NCBI RefSeq assembly: GCF_000010805.1
Contig: NC_012522.1
Span: forward strand, 4,278,001-4,342,000
DNA length: 64,000 nt
Reading direction: 5' to 3'
Source of the DNA: Rhodococcus opacus B4
GTDB lineage: Bacteria > Actinomycetota > Actinomycetes > Mycobacteriales > Mycobacteriaceae
Below the pieces are notes generated by a model that was given only the letters and a program-made list of their open reading frames with translations, had not been told where the DNA came from and did not search any database. The position numbers were made by a program, and so were the translations under genes. Positions 53,736 through 61,756 of this stretch are shown in pieces (position 1 is the stretch's first letter; each line of letters opens with the position of its first letter).

Positions 53736-54063
53736 TGTCCACACATGTCCACAGCAGCAGGCGGGGTGTGGACATGTGTGGACAGAAGTACACAGGTGGT
53801 ACGGGCGTACCAAAAGTGGGAGCAGCCGCGAAGTGTGGACATCTGTGTACGTGTGGACATGCCGAACCGCGAAAAATGGGTCAATTCGGTAAGGGTCCCC
53901 TAAAACGAAAATAATCCCCAATAAGCATTACTGCTGGTTAAAAAGATGAATAGATAAACTAACTATATTGACTTCCCCCTGTGCGAGTTTCCACACCGAA
54001 CCGGGGTGTGGACATGTCCACAGATGTCCACACCACCCCGAAATGTCCACACCGATGTCCACA
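53736..54063. other. putative phage replication origin (iterons and AT-rich core)
   Basis: Eleven copies of TGTCCACA lie in this 328-bp gap between the primase-helicase gene and the next gene. Six are left of an AT-rich core (starts 53736, 53746, 53767 rc, 53777 rc, 53834 rc, 53852 rc). Five are right of it (54007 rc, 54015, 54025, 54044, 54056). The octamer equals the conserved 3' part of the actinobacterial DnaA box TTGTCCACA. The core (about 53877-53972) is the most AT-rich stretch of the prophage. No gene fits here. Confidence 0.7.
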
Positions 54064-54100
54064 CAGGCACGAAGCCCCAGACCGAAGGGACACCACTGCC

Positions 54101-54310
54101 ATGCCCGAACACCAGAAGCGACCCGCCAAGTGGGGCGAAGTGCGCGACCGGTTGATCGCCGTCTGCGAAGACGCACAGCAGCAACGCGCCACCGCAACCA
54201 CCCACACCCCGTGCTGTAGCTCCCACCGGGTCGACATGAACTGCGAGACCTACCGCCGCACCCACTTCGTCGAAGTCGGCCCGTGCTGCGCCGCCTGGAC
54301 CGACGACTGA
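54101..54310 (+). CDS. small Cys-containing phage protein
   Basis: 69 residues from ATG 54101 with GAAGGGA upstream. CCSSHRVDMNCETYRRTHFVEVGPCCAAW has paired Cys and His, a likely zinc site. Coupled to the next gene by a one-base overlap. Confidence 0.5.
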   Translation: MPEHQKRPAKWGEVRDRLIAVCEDAQQQRATATTHTPCCSSHRVDMNCETYRRTHFVEVGPCCAAWTDD

Positions 54311-54651
54311 TGTCGCGCTGGCCCGCGCACCTCCAAGAAACCGCACCCAAGAAAACGCGTTGCCGGCGATGCGGCACCGACATCTGGACAGCGCTGCACC
54401 AGTGCTTCGACCTCGCGCTGGACCCCATACCGCTCGCGCAACTCGGAGAACTCGCCGCGCTACTCACCGGGGCACGCACCTACCACCGCGTCAACGACCA
54501 CCTCTACCGACGCAACACCGTCAGCATCGCCAACAACCCCAACCCCCACCACGGCACCATCCACCGAACCCACCACTGCCAACCCCCACCACCCGAAGAG
54601 CAGCGCAACACCCGCGACCGCCACACCCCCCAAGACACCTGCCCGTACTGA
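54310..54651 (+). CDS. zinc-finger phage hypothetical protein
   Basis: 113 residues from ATG 54310. CRRCGTDIWTALHQC is a zinc knuckle; the C-terminal half is Pro/His/Asn-rich and unstructured. Function unknown. Confidence 0.5.
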   Translation: MSRWPAHLQETAPKKTRCRRCGTDIWTALHQCFDLALDPIPLAQLGELAALLTGARTYHRVNDHLYRRNTVSIANNPNPHHGTIHRTHHCQPPPPEEQRNTRDRHTPQDTCPY

Positions 54652-54665
54652 CCGAAGGACACCAC

Positions 54666-55034
54666 ATGGCACGCAACCGAGCATCAGCAAAAGCAGCAGG
54701 CTCGCGCTTCGAACGACTCATCGCAGACGGACTCGCCCTGGCACTCGGCGACGACCGCATCGACCGCCGCGTCAAAACCGGGGCGAAGGACCGGGGCGAC
54801 ATCGCAGGCGTTCGCATTCACGGCCAGCGCCTCGTAATCGAATGCAAGGACTGCGCCACCACGTCCCTGCCCCAATGGACACGTGAAGCGCAACTGGAAG
54901 CCGGGAACGATGACGCACTGGCCGGTGTCGTCGTCGCGAAACGGCGCGGAACCACAGACCCCCTCGACCAGTGGGTGCACATGACCGTGCGGGACCTGGT
55001 CGCGCTCATCACCGGACAGACGCAGGAACGATGA
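54666..55034 (+). CDS. Holliday-junction-resolvase-like PD-(D/E)XK nuclease
   Basis: 122 residues from ATG 54666. GSRFERLIADGLALAL, RGDIAGVRIHGQRLVIECKDC and the following helix give the E-x(n)-D-x(n)-ECK active site of phage resolvase-like or VRR-NUC nucleases. It lies just after the putative origin and would process branched replication or recombination DNA. Coupled to the next gene by ATGA. Confidence 0.78.
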   Translation: MARNRASAKAAGSRFERLIADGLALALGDDRIDRRVKTGAKDRGDIAGVRIHGQRLVIECKDCATTSLPQWTREAQLEAGNDDALAGVVVAKRRGTTDPLDQWVHMTVRDLVALITGQTQER

Positions 55035-55870
55035 ACATGACACACCTGACCCCACCGGGACAGCGCGCAATCGACCGATACTGCACCGGCTGCGGCCGCG
55101 ACTGCCCCTGCGAACCAGGCTCGAGCGAACTCGACGAACCCGCCGTCATCATTGACCCCGTCGTCGACGACCCCTGCACCGTCTGCGGTGCCACCGACGT
55201 GCTGTGCGAACACACCCGCATCGGCCGCACGATCCGACCCGCCTGCGCGAACAGTGAATACTGCATCGCCCCCGCCGGCGACCACCACAACGACTGCCCG
55301 TCGTTGGCGTACCAGCGACCGAAGTCCATCGGCACCATTCACGACGGACTGATCGACACAGGGGTGCCGATCAGGCTCGAAGTCGACCCCAACGCGCGCT
55401 GGTCACTGTCCGCGAAGGGCGACGACAAAGGGCACCGGATCACCATCAACCCCACCCTGACAATCGCCGCCGACTACCCGCCGGTGATCGTCAGACGCTG
55501 GCTGCCCGGTGACCGACCAGTCATCCTCCACAAGACACACAGGACGGGATTGCGCCGACCGACCGAACGCGAAGGCACCATGGCGCACATGCGGCAGTTG
55601 TCACGCGACCTCGCAGCGAAGACGGCGGTACCCCGACAGTTCATCGATCGACCCCTGTCACAGACAGCGTCAGCGATCCTCGATCAGATGCGGCAGGCGC
55701 GCGAAGCACAGGCATCAATGTGGCAGCTGCCCGACGACCCCATGATCGACGCATCGGCATGGACGAACACCCCCCCGCCGCAACCGCGTATCCCATCCGA
55801 ACTGTGCTGGCGCTGCTCGCAGGTGATCAACCCCTACGCCCTTCACCGTTGCGATGGGAGCATGCTGTGA
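55031..55870 (+). CDS. multi-zinc-finger phage protein
   Basis: 279 residues. Zinc pairs at both ends: CTGCGRDCPC, CTVCGATDVLCEH and C-terminal CWRCSQVINPYALHRC. The middle is a beta-rich region (IRLEVDPNARWSLSAKGDDKGHRITINP). No known family; probably a nucleic-acid-binding accessory. Confidence 0.5.
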   Translation: MNMTHLTPPGQRAIDRYCTGCGRDCPCEPGSSELDEPAVIIDPVVDDPCTVCGATDVLCEHTRIGRTIRPACANSEYCIAPAGDHHNDCPSLAYQRPKSIGTIHDGLIDTGVPIRLEVDPNARWSLSAKGDDKGHRITINPTLTIAADYPPVIVRRWLPGDRPVILHKTHRTGLRRPTEREGTMAHMRQLSRDLAAKTAVPRQFIDRPLSQTASAILDQMRQAREAQASMWQLPDDPMIDASAWTNTPPPQPRIPSELCWRCSQVINPYALHRCDGSML

Positions 55871-56670
55871 AGTGCCTATGCTGCAACGCAATCGCATACG
55901 CTCCCTACCTGATCTGCATGCACTGCGTCAAAGTGCTCCGCGACAAACTGAACCTCACAGCCGAACTCGCCACCGACCTACAAATCACCGTCACCCGCCA
56001 AGACAAACGACCCGACGACAACCAGGGCGGCGGTGCACCAACAGGCGAAAAACCCCTAGTCTTCAACGCCGAAGCATCCGAAGTCGCCTGGATCATGACC
56101 CACACCCTCGAATACTGGACATTCCGGGCCGCCATGAACCCCACCGAAATGCGGCAACTACTCACCGCCGACGACGCACTACGCGCACGCTGGCTGTCCC
56201 GATCCGTACTACTCATCGCACGACTCGAAGACGCCGACGACGCATACGACGAACTCGTCACCCTCACCGAACTCACCCTGCGCGCCGTCGACATCCACAC
56301 CCGCCGATACCTCGGCCCCTGCATGGCCATGTACCCCGACGACGGCGGATTCTGCACCCGCGACCTATACGCCACCGGCGACCAAGTCACCGTCACCTGC
56401 CCCGCATGCACCGCACTCACCGACGTAGACACCCGCCGGCGAACCAACCAGCAACGCATGCGCGCAGTCCTGTACACAGCCGCGCAACTCGAAGCAGCGT
56501 TGGGGGAGTTGTACGGCATCAAAGTCCGGGCAACCAGGATCCGTGTATGGGCATCGCGCGACCCCTCACTGATCCGGGGACAGAACCGCCGCGGCGACAA
56601 CGTCTTCAGGTTGGGCGACATCCTCGACAAGTACCTCGCGCACAGCATCGAGCGGAGCACGGCAGCATGA
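55867..56670 (+). CDS. zinc-finger phage protein with C-terminal HTH-like domain
   Basis: 267 residues from GTG 55867 overlapping the previous stop. Cys pairs CLCC and CMHC at the N-terminus and CPAC near residue 180 suggest two zinc ribbons. The end (LGELYGIKVRATRIRVWASRDPSLIRGQNRRGDNVFRLGDILDKYLA) looks like a DNA-binding excisionase-type HTH. Possibly a late-gene regulator. Confidence 0.5.
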   Translation: MKCLCCNAIAYAPYLICMHCVKVLRDKLNLTAELATDLQITVTRQDKRPDDNQGGGAPTGEKPLVFNAEASEVAWIMTHTLEYWTFRAAMNPTEMRQLLTADDALRARWLSRSVLLIARLEDADDAYDELVTLTELTLRAVDIHTRRYLGPCMAMYPDDGGFCTRDLYATGDQVTVTCPACTALTDVDTRRRTNQQRMRAVLYTAAQLEAALGELYGIKVRATRIRVWASRDPSLIRGQNRRGDNVFRLGDILDKYLAHSIERSTAA

Positions 56671-56867
56671 ATGAGACACAGCAGGAAGCCGACGACGAAC
56701 AGGCATACGAACTGATCTACGACCAGGGCAAGGCTGCCTTCTGGGACGGCAAAGGCGTCTGGTGTCACGATCATCACGACGGATCGTTCGAACAGAGACT
56801 CTGGCTGGACGGATGGACCGAAGCCAAGCGGCAGCATGACACCCGAGCACAACGAACCAGGAACTGA
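56667..56867 (+). CDS. small acidic phage protein
   Basis: 66 residues from ATG 56667, coupled to the previous gene. The acidic helix DDEQAYELIYDQGKAAFWDG is followed by HDHHDGSFEQRLWLDGW. Function unknown. Confidence 0.45.
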   Translation: MNETQQEADDEQAYELIYDQGKAAFWDGKGVWCHDHHDGSFEQRLWLDGWTEAKRQHDTRAQRTRN

Positions 56868-57203
56868 AACCGATCGGACCTAGGCTGCGAGCCGTAGGCA
56901 GATTTCAGCGCCCCCGATACGGTGATGTTCTCACTGGTCCATCACCGACAAGGGCTGGCAGCGCATCAGCCACACCGCGAACGCACCGACGCACAAGCAT
57001 CACGGGCTGTGTGTCGGTGCGTACGCCCATATCTGTAGGTAGCGGTGCGTCAACGGGTCAACTGCAAGACTCCTGTACCCGAAGCTGACAACCCGACGTG
57101 GCCAGTACGACCACCGACGGGCACGACCCGAACTGCAAGCGGTGAGCCGCACGCTGCGCACCACTACCCACAACCCCCACCCAACCAGTGAAGCAGGTGC
57201 GCC
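56868..57203. other. 336-bp stretch without a supported gene
   Basis: No frame here has both a start with a ribosome site and convincing codon use; a 37-codon frame from 56925 has neither. No tRNA-like fold or strong terminator was found. It divides the early/replication block from the packaging block and may hold the late promoter. Confidence 0.4.
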
Positions 57204-57410
57204 ATGGTCGACCCCATCACCGCAGTCGTACACATCACCGGCCACGTACTCATACGACTCGGCATGGCAGCACTCGGCACTGACCAGGCAGACACCACCA
57301 CAGCAGCACCAGTGACCGTGCAACACAACCACGTACACCACCACTACGAAACAACCCCGGCGCCAACAACACTGCGGGGGCGTGTGTGGGGTAAGGGGTC
57401 AATGCCGTGA
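57204..57410 (+). CDS. small phage hypothetical protein
   Basis: 68 residues. An N-terminal hydrophobic stretch (AVVHITGHVLIRLGMAAL) is followed by a His-rich run (NHVHHHYE). Coupled to the next gene by GTGA. Possibly membrane-associated. Confidence 0.45.
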   Translation: MVDPITAVVHITGHVLIRLGMAALGTDQADTTTAAPVTVQHNHVHHHYETTPAPTTLRGRVWGKGSMP

Positions 57411-57634
57411 CCCCCATCGAAGCACGCATCACCGAAACCCTGACGCGAGTACGCGCCGCACGTGAACACGCCGAACACACCGGGTTAGACACAGACCTCA
57501 TGGTCGAACGCAGGCTGTCAGTCCTGCTCGACAGGCAACTGGACCAGTGGAAGGTAGCGACCTATGCCACCACGTGGACGGGGCAGAGAAGGCAGACCAT
57601 ATCGAAGGGCACGCGAACGGGTTCGCAGGACTAG
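57407..57634 (+). CDS. small helical phage protein
   Basis: 75 residues from GTG 57407; helical and charged (RITETLTRVRAAREHAEHTG). It overlaps the HNH gene by 71 bp, so its last third may be less constrained. Confidence 0.45.
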   Translation: MTPIEARITETLTRVRAAREHAEHTGLDTDLMVERRLSVLLDRQLDQWKVATYATTWTGQRRQTISKGTRTGSQD

Positions 57635-57869
57635 CAACATCTGCTGGATCTGCGGCGACATCATCGACCCCGACGTTGCATGGCCAGACCCCAAGTCGTT
57701 CAGCGTCGACCACGTCGAACCAGTCAGCCGGCTCGAAGCCAACGACCCCAAGCTGCTCGACCCCACCAACCTGCGGCCGGCCCACCTCGGGTGCAACAGT
57801 CGGCGAGGCAACGGCACCAACGCCCACGCACTCCCCAAGGTCAGGCACAGTCGCAACTGGTTCGCCTGA
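57564..57869 (+). CDS. HNH endonuclease
   Basis: 101 residues. CWICG zinc pair, SVDHVEPVSRL (the HNH His), NLRPAHLGCNSRRGN (N and second zinc Cys). HNH proteins beside terminase genes are needed for specific cos cleavage in HK97-like phages. Its place just before the small and large terminase supports a packaging role. The basic N-terminus (RGRGREGRPYRRARERVRR) likely contacts DNA. Confidence 0.87.
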   Translation: MPPRGRGREGRPYRRARERVRRTSNICWICGDIIDPDVAWPDPKSFSVDHVEPVSRLEANDPKLLDPTNLRPAHLGCNSRRGNGTNAHALPKVRHSRNWFA

Positions 57870-57924
57870 ACACGCAGGCGAACACGGTGACACACAGGTC
57901 CGACCAGGGTGCAAACCCCCAAGG

Positions 57925-57942
57925 GTGGGGGGTGCCCCCCAC
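57925..57942. repeat. G/C palindrome in the HNH-terminase gap, candidate cos region
   Basis: GTGGGGGG-TG-CCCCCCAC is an 18-bp palindrome in the 189-bp gap between the HNH gene and the small protein before the terminase. Phage cos sites are often GC-rich and adjacent to HNH and terminase genes. Confidence 0.35.
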
Positions 57943-58058
57943 GCCGCCACAGCGGTACACCAACCGCCAAAGCGCCCGCTCTCTCCCCAGCACATCGCAG
58001 GGGCGAAGTCAACCCCTGAACTGCATCAATTCAATGAACTTGACGGGTGGTGGTTGCT

Positions 58059-58340
58059 GTGAACGCATTTGAGATCGCCGCCCTGGTGGTCGGCGGGTTG
58101 GTCGGCGTCGGTGCGGTGTTGGCCGGCCGGTGGGCGGATCGCCGTGCCGAGCGCGCGGGGAAACGTTTACGGCGCGGCGGCCCCACACCGAGGTACCCTG
58201 CGGACCTGTATCCGGGCTGCCCGTGCGGCGAGTGCCTGACTGCGGTCGGCGGCGAGTGGCGCATGTGGCTGTGCCCGGAGTGCGGTAGCAAGCGCTGCCC
58301 GGGCGCGATCCACCACGATCGACACGGCGAGCAGCGATGA
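58059..58340 (+). CDS. single-span membrane protein with zinc ribbon
   Basis: 93 residues from GTG 58059. One N-terminal helix (FEIAALVVGGLVGVGAVLAG) is followed by a basic stretch and a zinc ribbon CPCGEC ... CPECGSKRC. It is coupled to the terminase small subunit by ATGA. Function unknown. Confidence 0.5.
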   Translation: MNAFEIAALVVGGLVGVGAVLAGRWADRRAERAGKRLRRGGPTPRYPADLYPGCPCGECLTAVGGEWRMWLCPECGSKRCPGAIHHDRHGEQR

Positions 58341-58753
58341 CTGACCTGTCCCCGAAGCTGCTCGAGCCGGCCGGCCTACTCGCCCGCGGCAAGGCGATGT
58401 GGCAGGCGCTGACCGACACGTACGAACTCGACGCCGCGACCGCCGTGCTGGCCGCTGAAGCGTGCCGCATCGCGGACCGCCTCGAGCGCATGAACGGCAT
58501 TCTGCGCGGCCGCTCGAAGGAATGGATCACGTTCGAAGCGAAGGAAGACGGCAGCGGCATCGACGTGATCGTCGACAACGCGCTGTCCGAAGCGCGGCAA
58601 CAGCAGCTGGCTTTGAACCAGATCCTGAAGACATTGGGCGTCGGCAAGTTGGACACCCCCCGGCAGCAGAAGGGCGGGGGATTGATCAATGAACTCGCCG
58701 AACGGGCTGCTGCTCGAGAAGCCGCAGCTAGGCTCGCAGAAACCGCGACTTGA
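58337..58753 (+). CDS. terminase small subunit
   Basis: 138 residues. LLARGKAMWQALTDTYELDAATAVLAAEACRIADRLERMNGIL and DNALSEARQQQLALNQILKTLGV are characteristic of actinophage small terminases. It recognises the packaging site and hands DNA to the large subunit. It overlaps the large subunit gene by 65 bp. Confidence 0.83.
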   Translation: MTDLSPKLLEPAGLLARGKAMWQALTDTYELDAATAVLAAEACRIADRLERMNGILRGRSKEWITFEAKEDGSGIDVIVDNALSEARQQQLALNQILKTLGVGKLDTPRQQKGGGLINELAERAAAREAAARLAETAT

Positions 58754-60143
58754 GAACTTCCCCCCGTTCTTCACCACACTCGGTGAAGACGCGTGCGACC
58801 TATCCGCCGCTGCCGGTTTGGATTTGGACGAATGGCAGCAGCATGTCCTGATCCAGTCGTTGGGTCGGCGCAAGGATTCGAAGTGGTCGTCGTTCGAAGT
58901 CGCGCTGCTGGTTCCCCGGCAGAACGGTAAAGGCGCGGTCATCGAAGCGCGTGAACTGGCCGGGCTGTTCCTGATCGGGGAACAGACGCTGCTGCACAGC
59001 GCGCACGAATTCAAGACAGCCAAGGAAGCGTATCTGCGGATCAAGCAGCTGATCGAGCAGACACCGGAACTGAACGATCTGACGAAGCAGTTCCGCTTCA
59101 GCAACGAAGATGTGTCGGTCGAACTGCACCCGAAGAAGGGTCGGTCGGTCGGTGCCCGTCTGAAGTTCGTCGCCCGGTCGAAGGGGTCGGGCCGCGGTTT
59201 CTCCGGGGATCTGAACATCCTCGACGAAGCGTACGAACTGCCTGATGAGGCGCTGGCCGCGCTGATGCCGACGATGTCGGCGCGGGACAACCCGCAGCTT
59301 TGGTACACGTCGTCGGCCCCGCTGCCGCACAGCGCTGTGTTGCGGCGTGTGCAGGAACGTGGTCGGCAGGGCGGCCGCCGGCTGGCGTACTTCGAATGGT
59401 CGGCACCTGATGATGCTGACCTGGACGATCACGAAGCGTGGCGTTTGGCGAACCCCGGGTACGGGATCCGCATCGACGACGAGTTCATCGAGTCCGAACG
59501 CGAAGCGATGACCGACGGCGACTTTGCCCGTGAACGGTTGGGTATCGCTGATGTTGGCCGGCGGGATGCGCCGATCGGTGCGGTGTTGTGGAAGGACTGC
59601 GGCGATGTGATGTCGACGGTCCCCGACGGCAACCAGGTTGCGTTGGGGTTGGCGGTGTCTTTGGATCGCACGCAGGTGTCGTTGGCGGTGGCCGGCAGGA
59701 ACGCTGACGGGCTGTTGCATGTGGAACTGCTCGAGACACGGACGGGCACCGATTGGTTGTACGACATGGCGATGTCGGCGTACCGGGGGTCGGATGCGAT
59801 GGGTATCGGGTTGGATCCGTCGACGCCGGCGGGTGGTCTGATGCCGAAGTTCCGTGAGGCTGAGGCGGTCACGGTGATGATGTCGGCACGGGAAGTGTGT
59901 GCTGCTGCTGGTCTGGTCTATGACGAGACGCACGCAGATAGGTTGCGGCACACAGGGAATCAGCCCGCTTTGAATGCGGCTGTTGCTGGTGCCACGAAGC
60001 GCAACATCGGTTCGTCGTGGGGTTGGGGTCGGGTCGACACTTCGGTCGATATCACCCCGCTCGAGGCGATTTCAAATGCTGCCTACGCGTTCATGACGCT
60101 GTCGGGAAAACAGCCCAAGCAGCGAACAGGGAAGGTGTGGTGA
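58689..60143 (+). CDS. terminase large subunit
   Basis: 484 residues. The ATPase has Walker A-like VPRQNGKGAVIEARELAG and Walker B LNILDEAYELP. The nuclease half has the metal Asp in LGLAVSLDRTQVS and downstream acidic residues. Length and motifs match the Terminase_1 family of cos-type phages. It packages DNA into the prohead. Confidence 0.93.
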   Translation: MNSPNGLLLEKPQLGSQKPRLENFPPFFTTLGEDACDLSAAAGLDLDEWQQHVLIQSLGRRKDSKWSSFEVALLVPRQNGKGAVIEARELAGLFLIGEQTLLHSAHEFKTAKEAYLRIKQLIEQTPELNDLTKQFRFSNEDVSVELHPKKGRSVGARLKFVARSKGSGRGFSGDLNILDEAYELPDEALAALMPTMSARDNPQLWYTSSAPLPHSAVLRRVQERGRQGGRRLAYFEWSAPDDADLDDHEAWRLANPGYGIRIDDEFIESEREAMTDGDFARERLGIADVGRRDAPIGAVLWKDCGDVMSTVPDGNQVALGLAVSLDRTQVSLAVAGRNADGLLHVELLETRTGTDWLYDMAMSAYRGSDAMGIGLDPSTPAGGLMPKFREAEAVTVMMSAREVCAAAGLVYDETHADRLRHTGNQPALNAAVAGATKRNIGSSWGWGRVDTSVDITPLEAISNAAYAFMTLSGKQPKQRTGKVW

Positions 60144-60144
60144 C

Positions 60145-61482
60145 ATGCTAAGCGCACAGCAGGCGATCGACGAAGCGCAGAAGTTGTTGCGGTTCCGCAG
60201 GCTCGAATGCCAGCGACTCGAAGTGATCAAGCGTTGGTCGTCGTGGTCGCAGAACATGCCCGATGCGCCGCGCGGTGCGACCCGGGAACTGCGTGCACTG
60301 CTGAAGCTGTCGCGCACCCCGTGGCTGATGCTGGTGACGACGACGATGACGCAGGCGCTGTTCGTCGACGGGTACCGTTCCCCGCAGGGCAAGGAACTGA
60401 CCGAAGGCCCGTGGAAGACGTGGAACGCGAACGATTTCCCGTTGCGGCAGTCCGCGATTCACCGGGCGGCGATTCAGTACGGGTATGCGTTCAACGTGGT
60501 CCTGCCGGGTACTGATGCCGACGGCAACGCGCTGTCGGTGATGCGGGGTAAGTCCCCGTTCCGCATGTTCGCCGCGTATGAGGATCCCGCAGAAGATGAT
60601 TGGCCTGTGTATGCGGTCGACGTGCAGGGCAAGCGGGTGAAACTGTACGACGACGAATGCATCTACGAACTGCACGGCGACGAAGACAACCTGCGGTTCA
60701 TCGACGCGAAGGGGCACGAAGCTGGGGTGTGCCCGGTCGTGCGGTACACCAACATCCTGGACCTGGACGGCAACTGCATCGGTGAAGTCGAGCCGGGTAT
60801 CGACATGGCCGCCCGCATCAACAAGACAGTCTATGACCGTCTGATGGTGCAGCATTTCAACAGTTGGAAGGTTCGAACCGCTTCCGGTATGGCCGATTTC
60901 GCTTCGAATGAGGAAGAGGCGAACCTGAAGAAGCTGCGGTTGCGGCAGCAGGATTTCCTGGTTGCGGAAGACCCGGACACGAAGTTCGGGACCCTCGACG
61001 AAACGTCGATGGAAGGGTTCCTGAAGGCTGCAACAGCGGACATCGAAACCATGGCTGCGGTGACGCAGACCCCGACGCACAACCTGACAGGTCAGATGGT
61101 GAACCTGTCGGCTGAAGCGATCACCGCCGCCCGGGCACCGTTCACGCAGAAGATCTTCGAACGGCAGATGTCGTTCGCGAAGTCGCATTCGCAGGCACTG
61201 CGCCTGGATGCGCAGTTCCGAAATGACGATGATGCAGCGCAGGACTTCGGTGCGCGGGTCACTTGGCAGGACCTGGAAATCAGGTCGCTGTCGCAGGCTA
61301 TGGACGCACTCGGGAAGGGTGCGACGCAGCTGAAGATTCCTGCGCCGGCCTTGTGGGCGAAGATCCCGAACGTCACGAAGGACGACATTCAGGAGTGGTC
61401 GCAGATGATCCTGGATGCCGACCCGCTGACCATGTATCTGGCATCGCTCGACACGGTAGGGGGCGGCGGGAATGCAGCGTGA
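60145..61482 (+). CDS. phage portal protein
   Basis: 445 residues. The SPP1 gp6-like portal fold is shown by SRTPWLMLVTTTMTQALFVDGY, EVEPGIDMAARINKTVYDRLMVQHFNSWKVR and TQTPTHNLTGQMVNLSAEAI. It forms the dodecameric channel through which the terminase packs DNA. Starts one base after the terminase stop. Confidence 0.9.
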   Translation: MLSAQQAIDEAQKLLRFRRLECQRLEVIKRWSSWSQNMPDAPRGATRELRALLKLSRTPWLMLVTTTMTQALFVDGYRSPQGKELTEGPWKTWNANDFPLRQSAIHRAAIQYGYAFNVVLPGTDADGNALSVMRGKSPFRMFAAYEDPAEDDWPVYAVDVQGKRVKLYDDECIYELHGDEDNLRFIDAKGHEAGVCPVVRYTNILDLDGNCIGEVEPGIDMAARINKTVYDRLMVQHFNSWKVRTASGMADFASNEEEANLKKLRLRQQDFLVAEDPDTKFGTLDETSMEGFLKAATADIETMAAVTQTPTHNLTGQMVNLSAEAITAARAPFTQKIFERQMSFAKSHSQALRLDAQFRNDDDAAQDFGARVTWQDLEIRSLSQAMDALGKGATQLKIPAPALWAKIPNVTKDDIQEWSQMILDADPLTMYLASLDTVGGGGNAA

Positions 61483-61756
61483 CAGCATCGTCGCCCGACT
61501 GCGGCGGCAGGCGTTCAGGTGCCCGATCAGTGGTGACGAGATCAGCGTTGACACGTCGGTTGCGGTGGTCGATCGGCTGTCGGGGGAGTGCCTGACGGTG
61601 TGGTCGACAGACGCGTGGGACGAGTGCGGCGGTGACGCGATCGCAGCTGATGTGCTGCTGCGGCACGACGACGGTACCCCGGTCGAAGGTGGCCCGGGTG
61701 TCGACGGTGTGACGGTGGTCGACTCAAGGGAAGGTGCGTCATGGCGGAACTCGTGA
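61472..61756 (+). CDS. small phage hypothetical protein
   Basis: 94 residues from ATG 61472, overlapping the portal end by 11 bp and the tail spike start by 16 bp. Beta-rich (DISVDTSVAVVDRLSGECLTVWSTDAWDECGGD-like region) without known family. Possibly a head-tail or adaptor protein. Confidence 0.5.
   Translation: MQRDSIVARLRRQAFRCPISGDEISVDTSVAVVDRLSGECLTVWSTDAWDECGGDAIAADVLLRHDDGTPVEGGPGVDGVTVVDSREGASWRNS

Noticed and set aside
53736..54063. CRISPR array
   Set aside because: The repeated unit is only 8 bp, occurs in both orientations and has irregular spacing; no cas genes are near.
54971..55030. Upstream start for the multi-zinc-finger protein
   Set aside because: It lies within the resolvase-like gene; ATG 55031 with a 4-bp overlap fits the operon pattern.
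56925..57041. 37-codon frame and possible tRNA in the gap before the packaging genes
   Set aside because: No ribosome site and no cloverleaf with a proper T-arm could be found.
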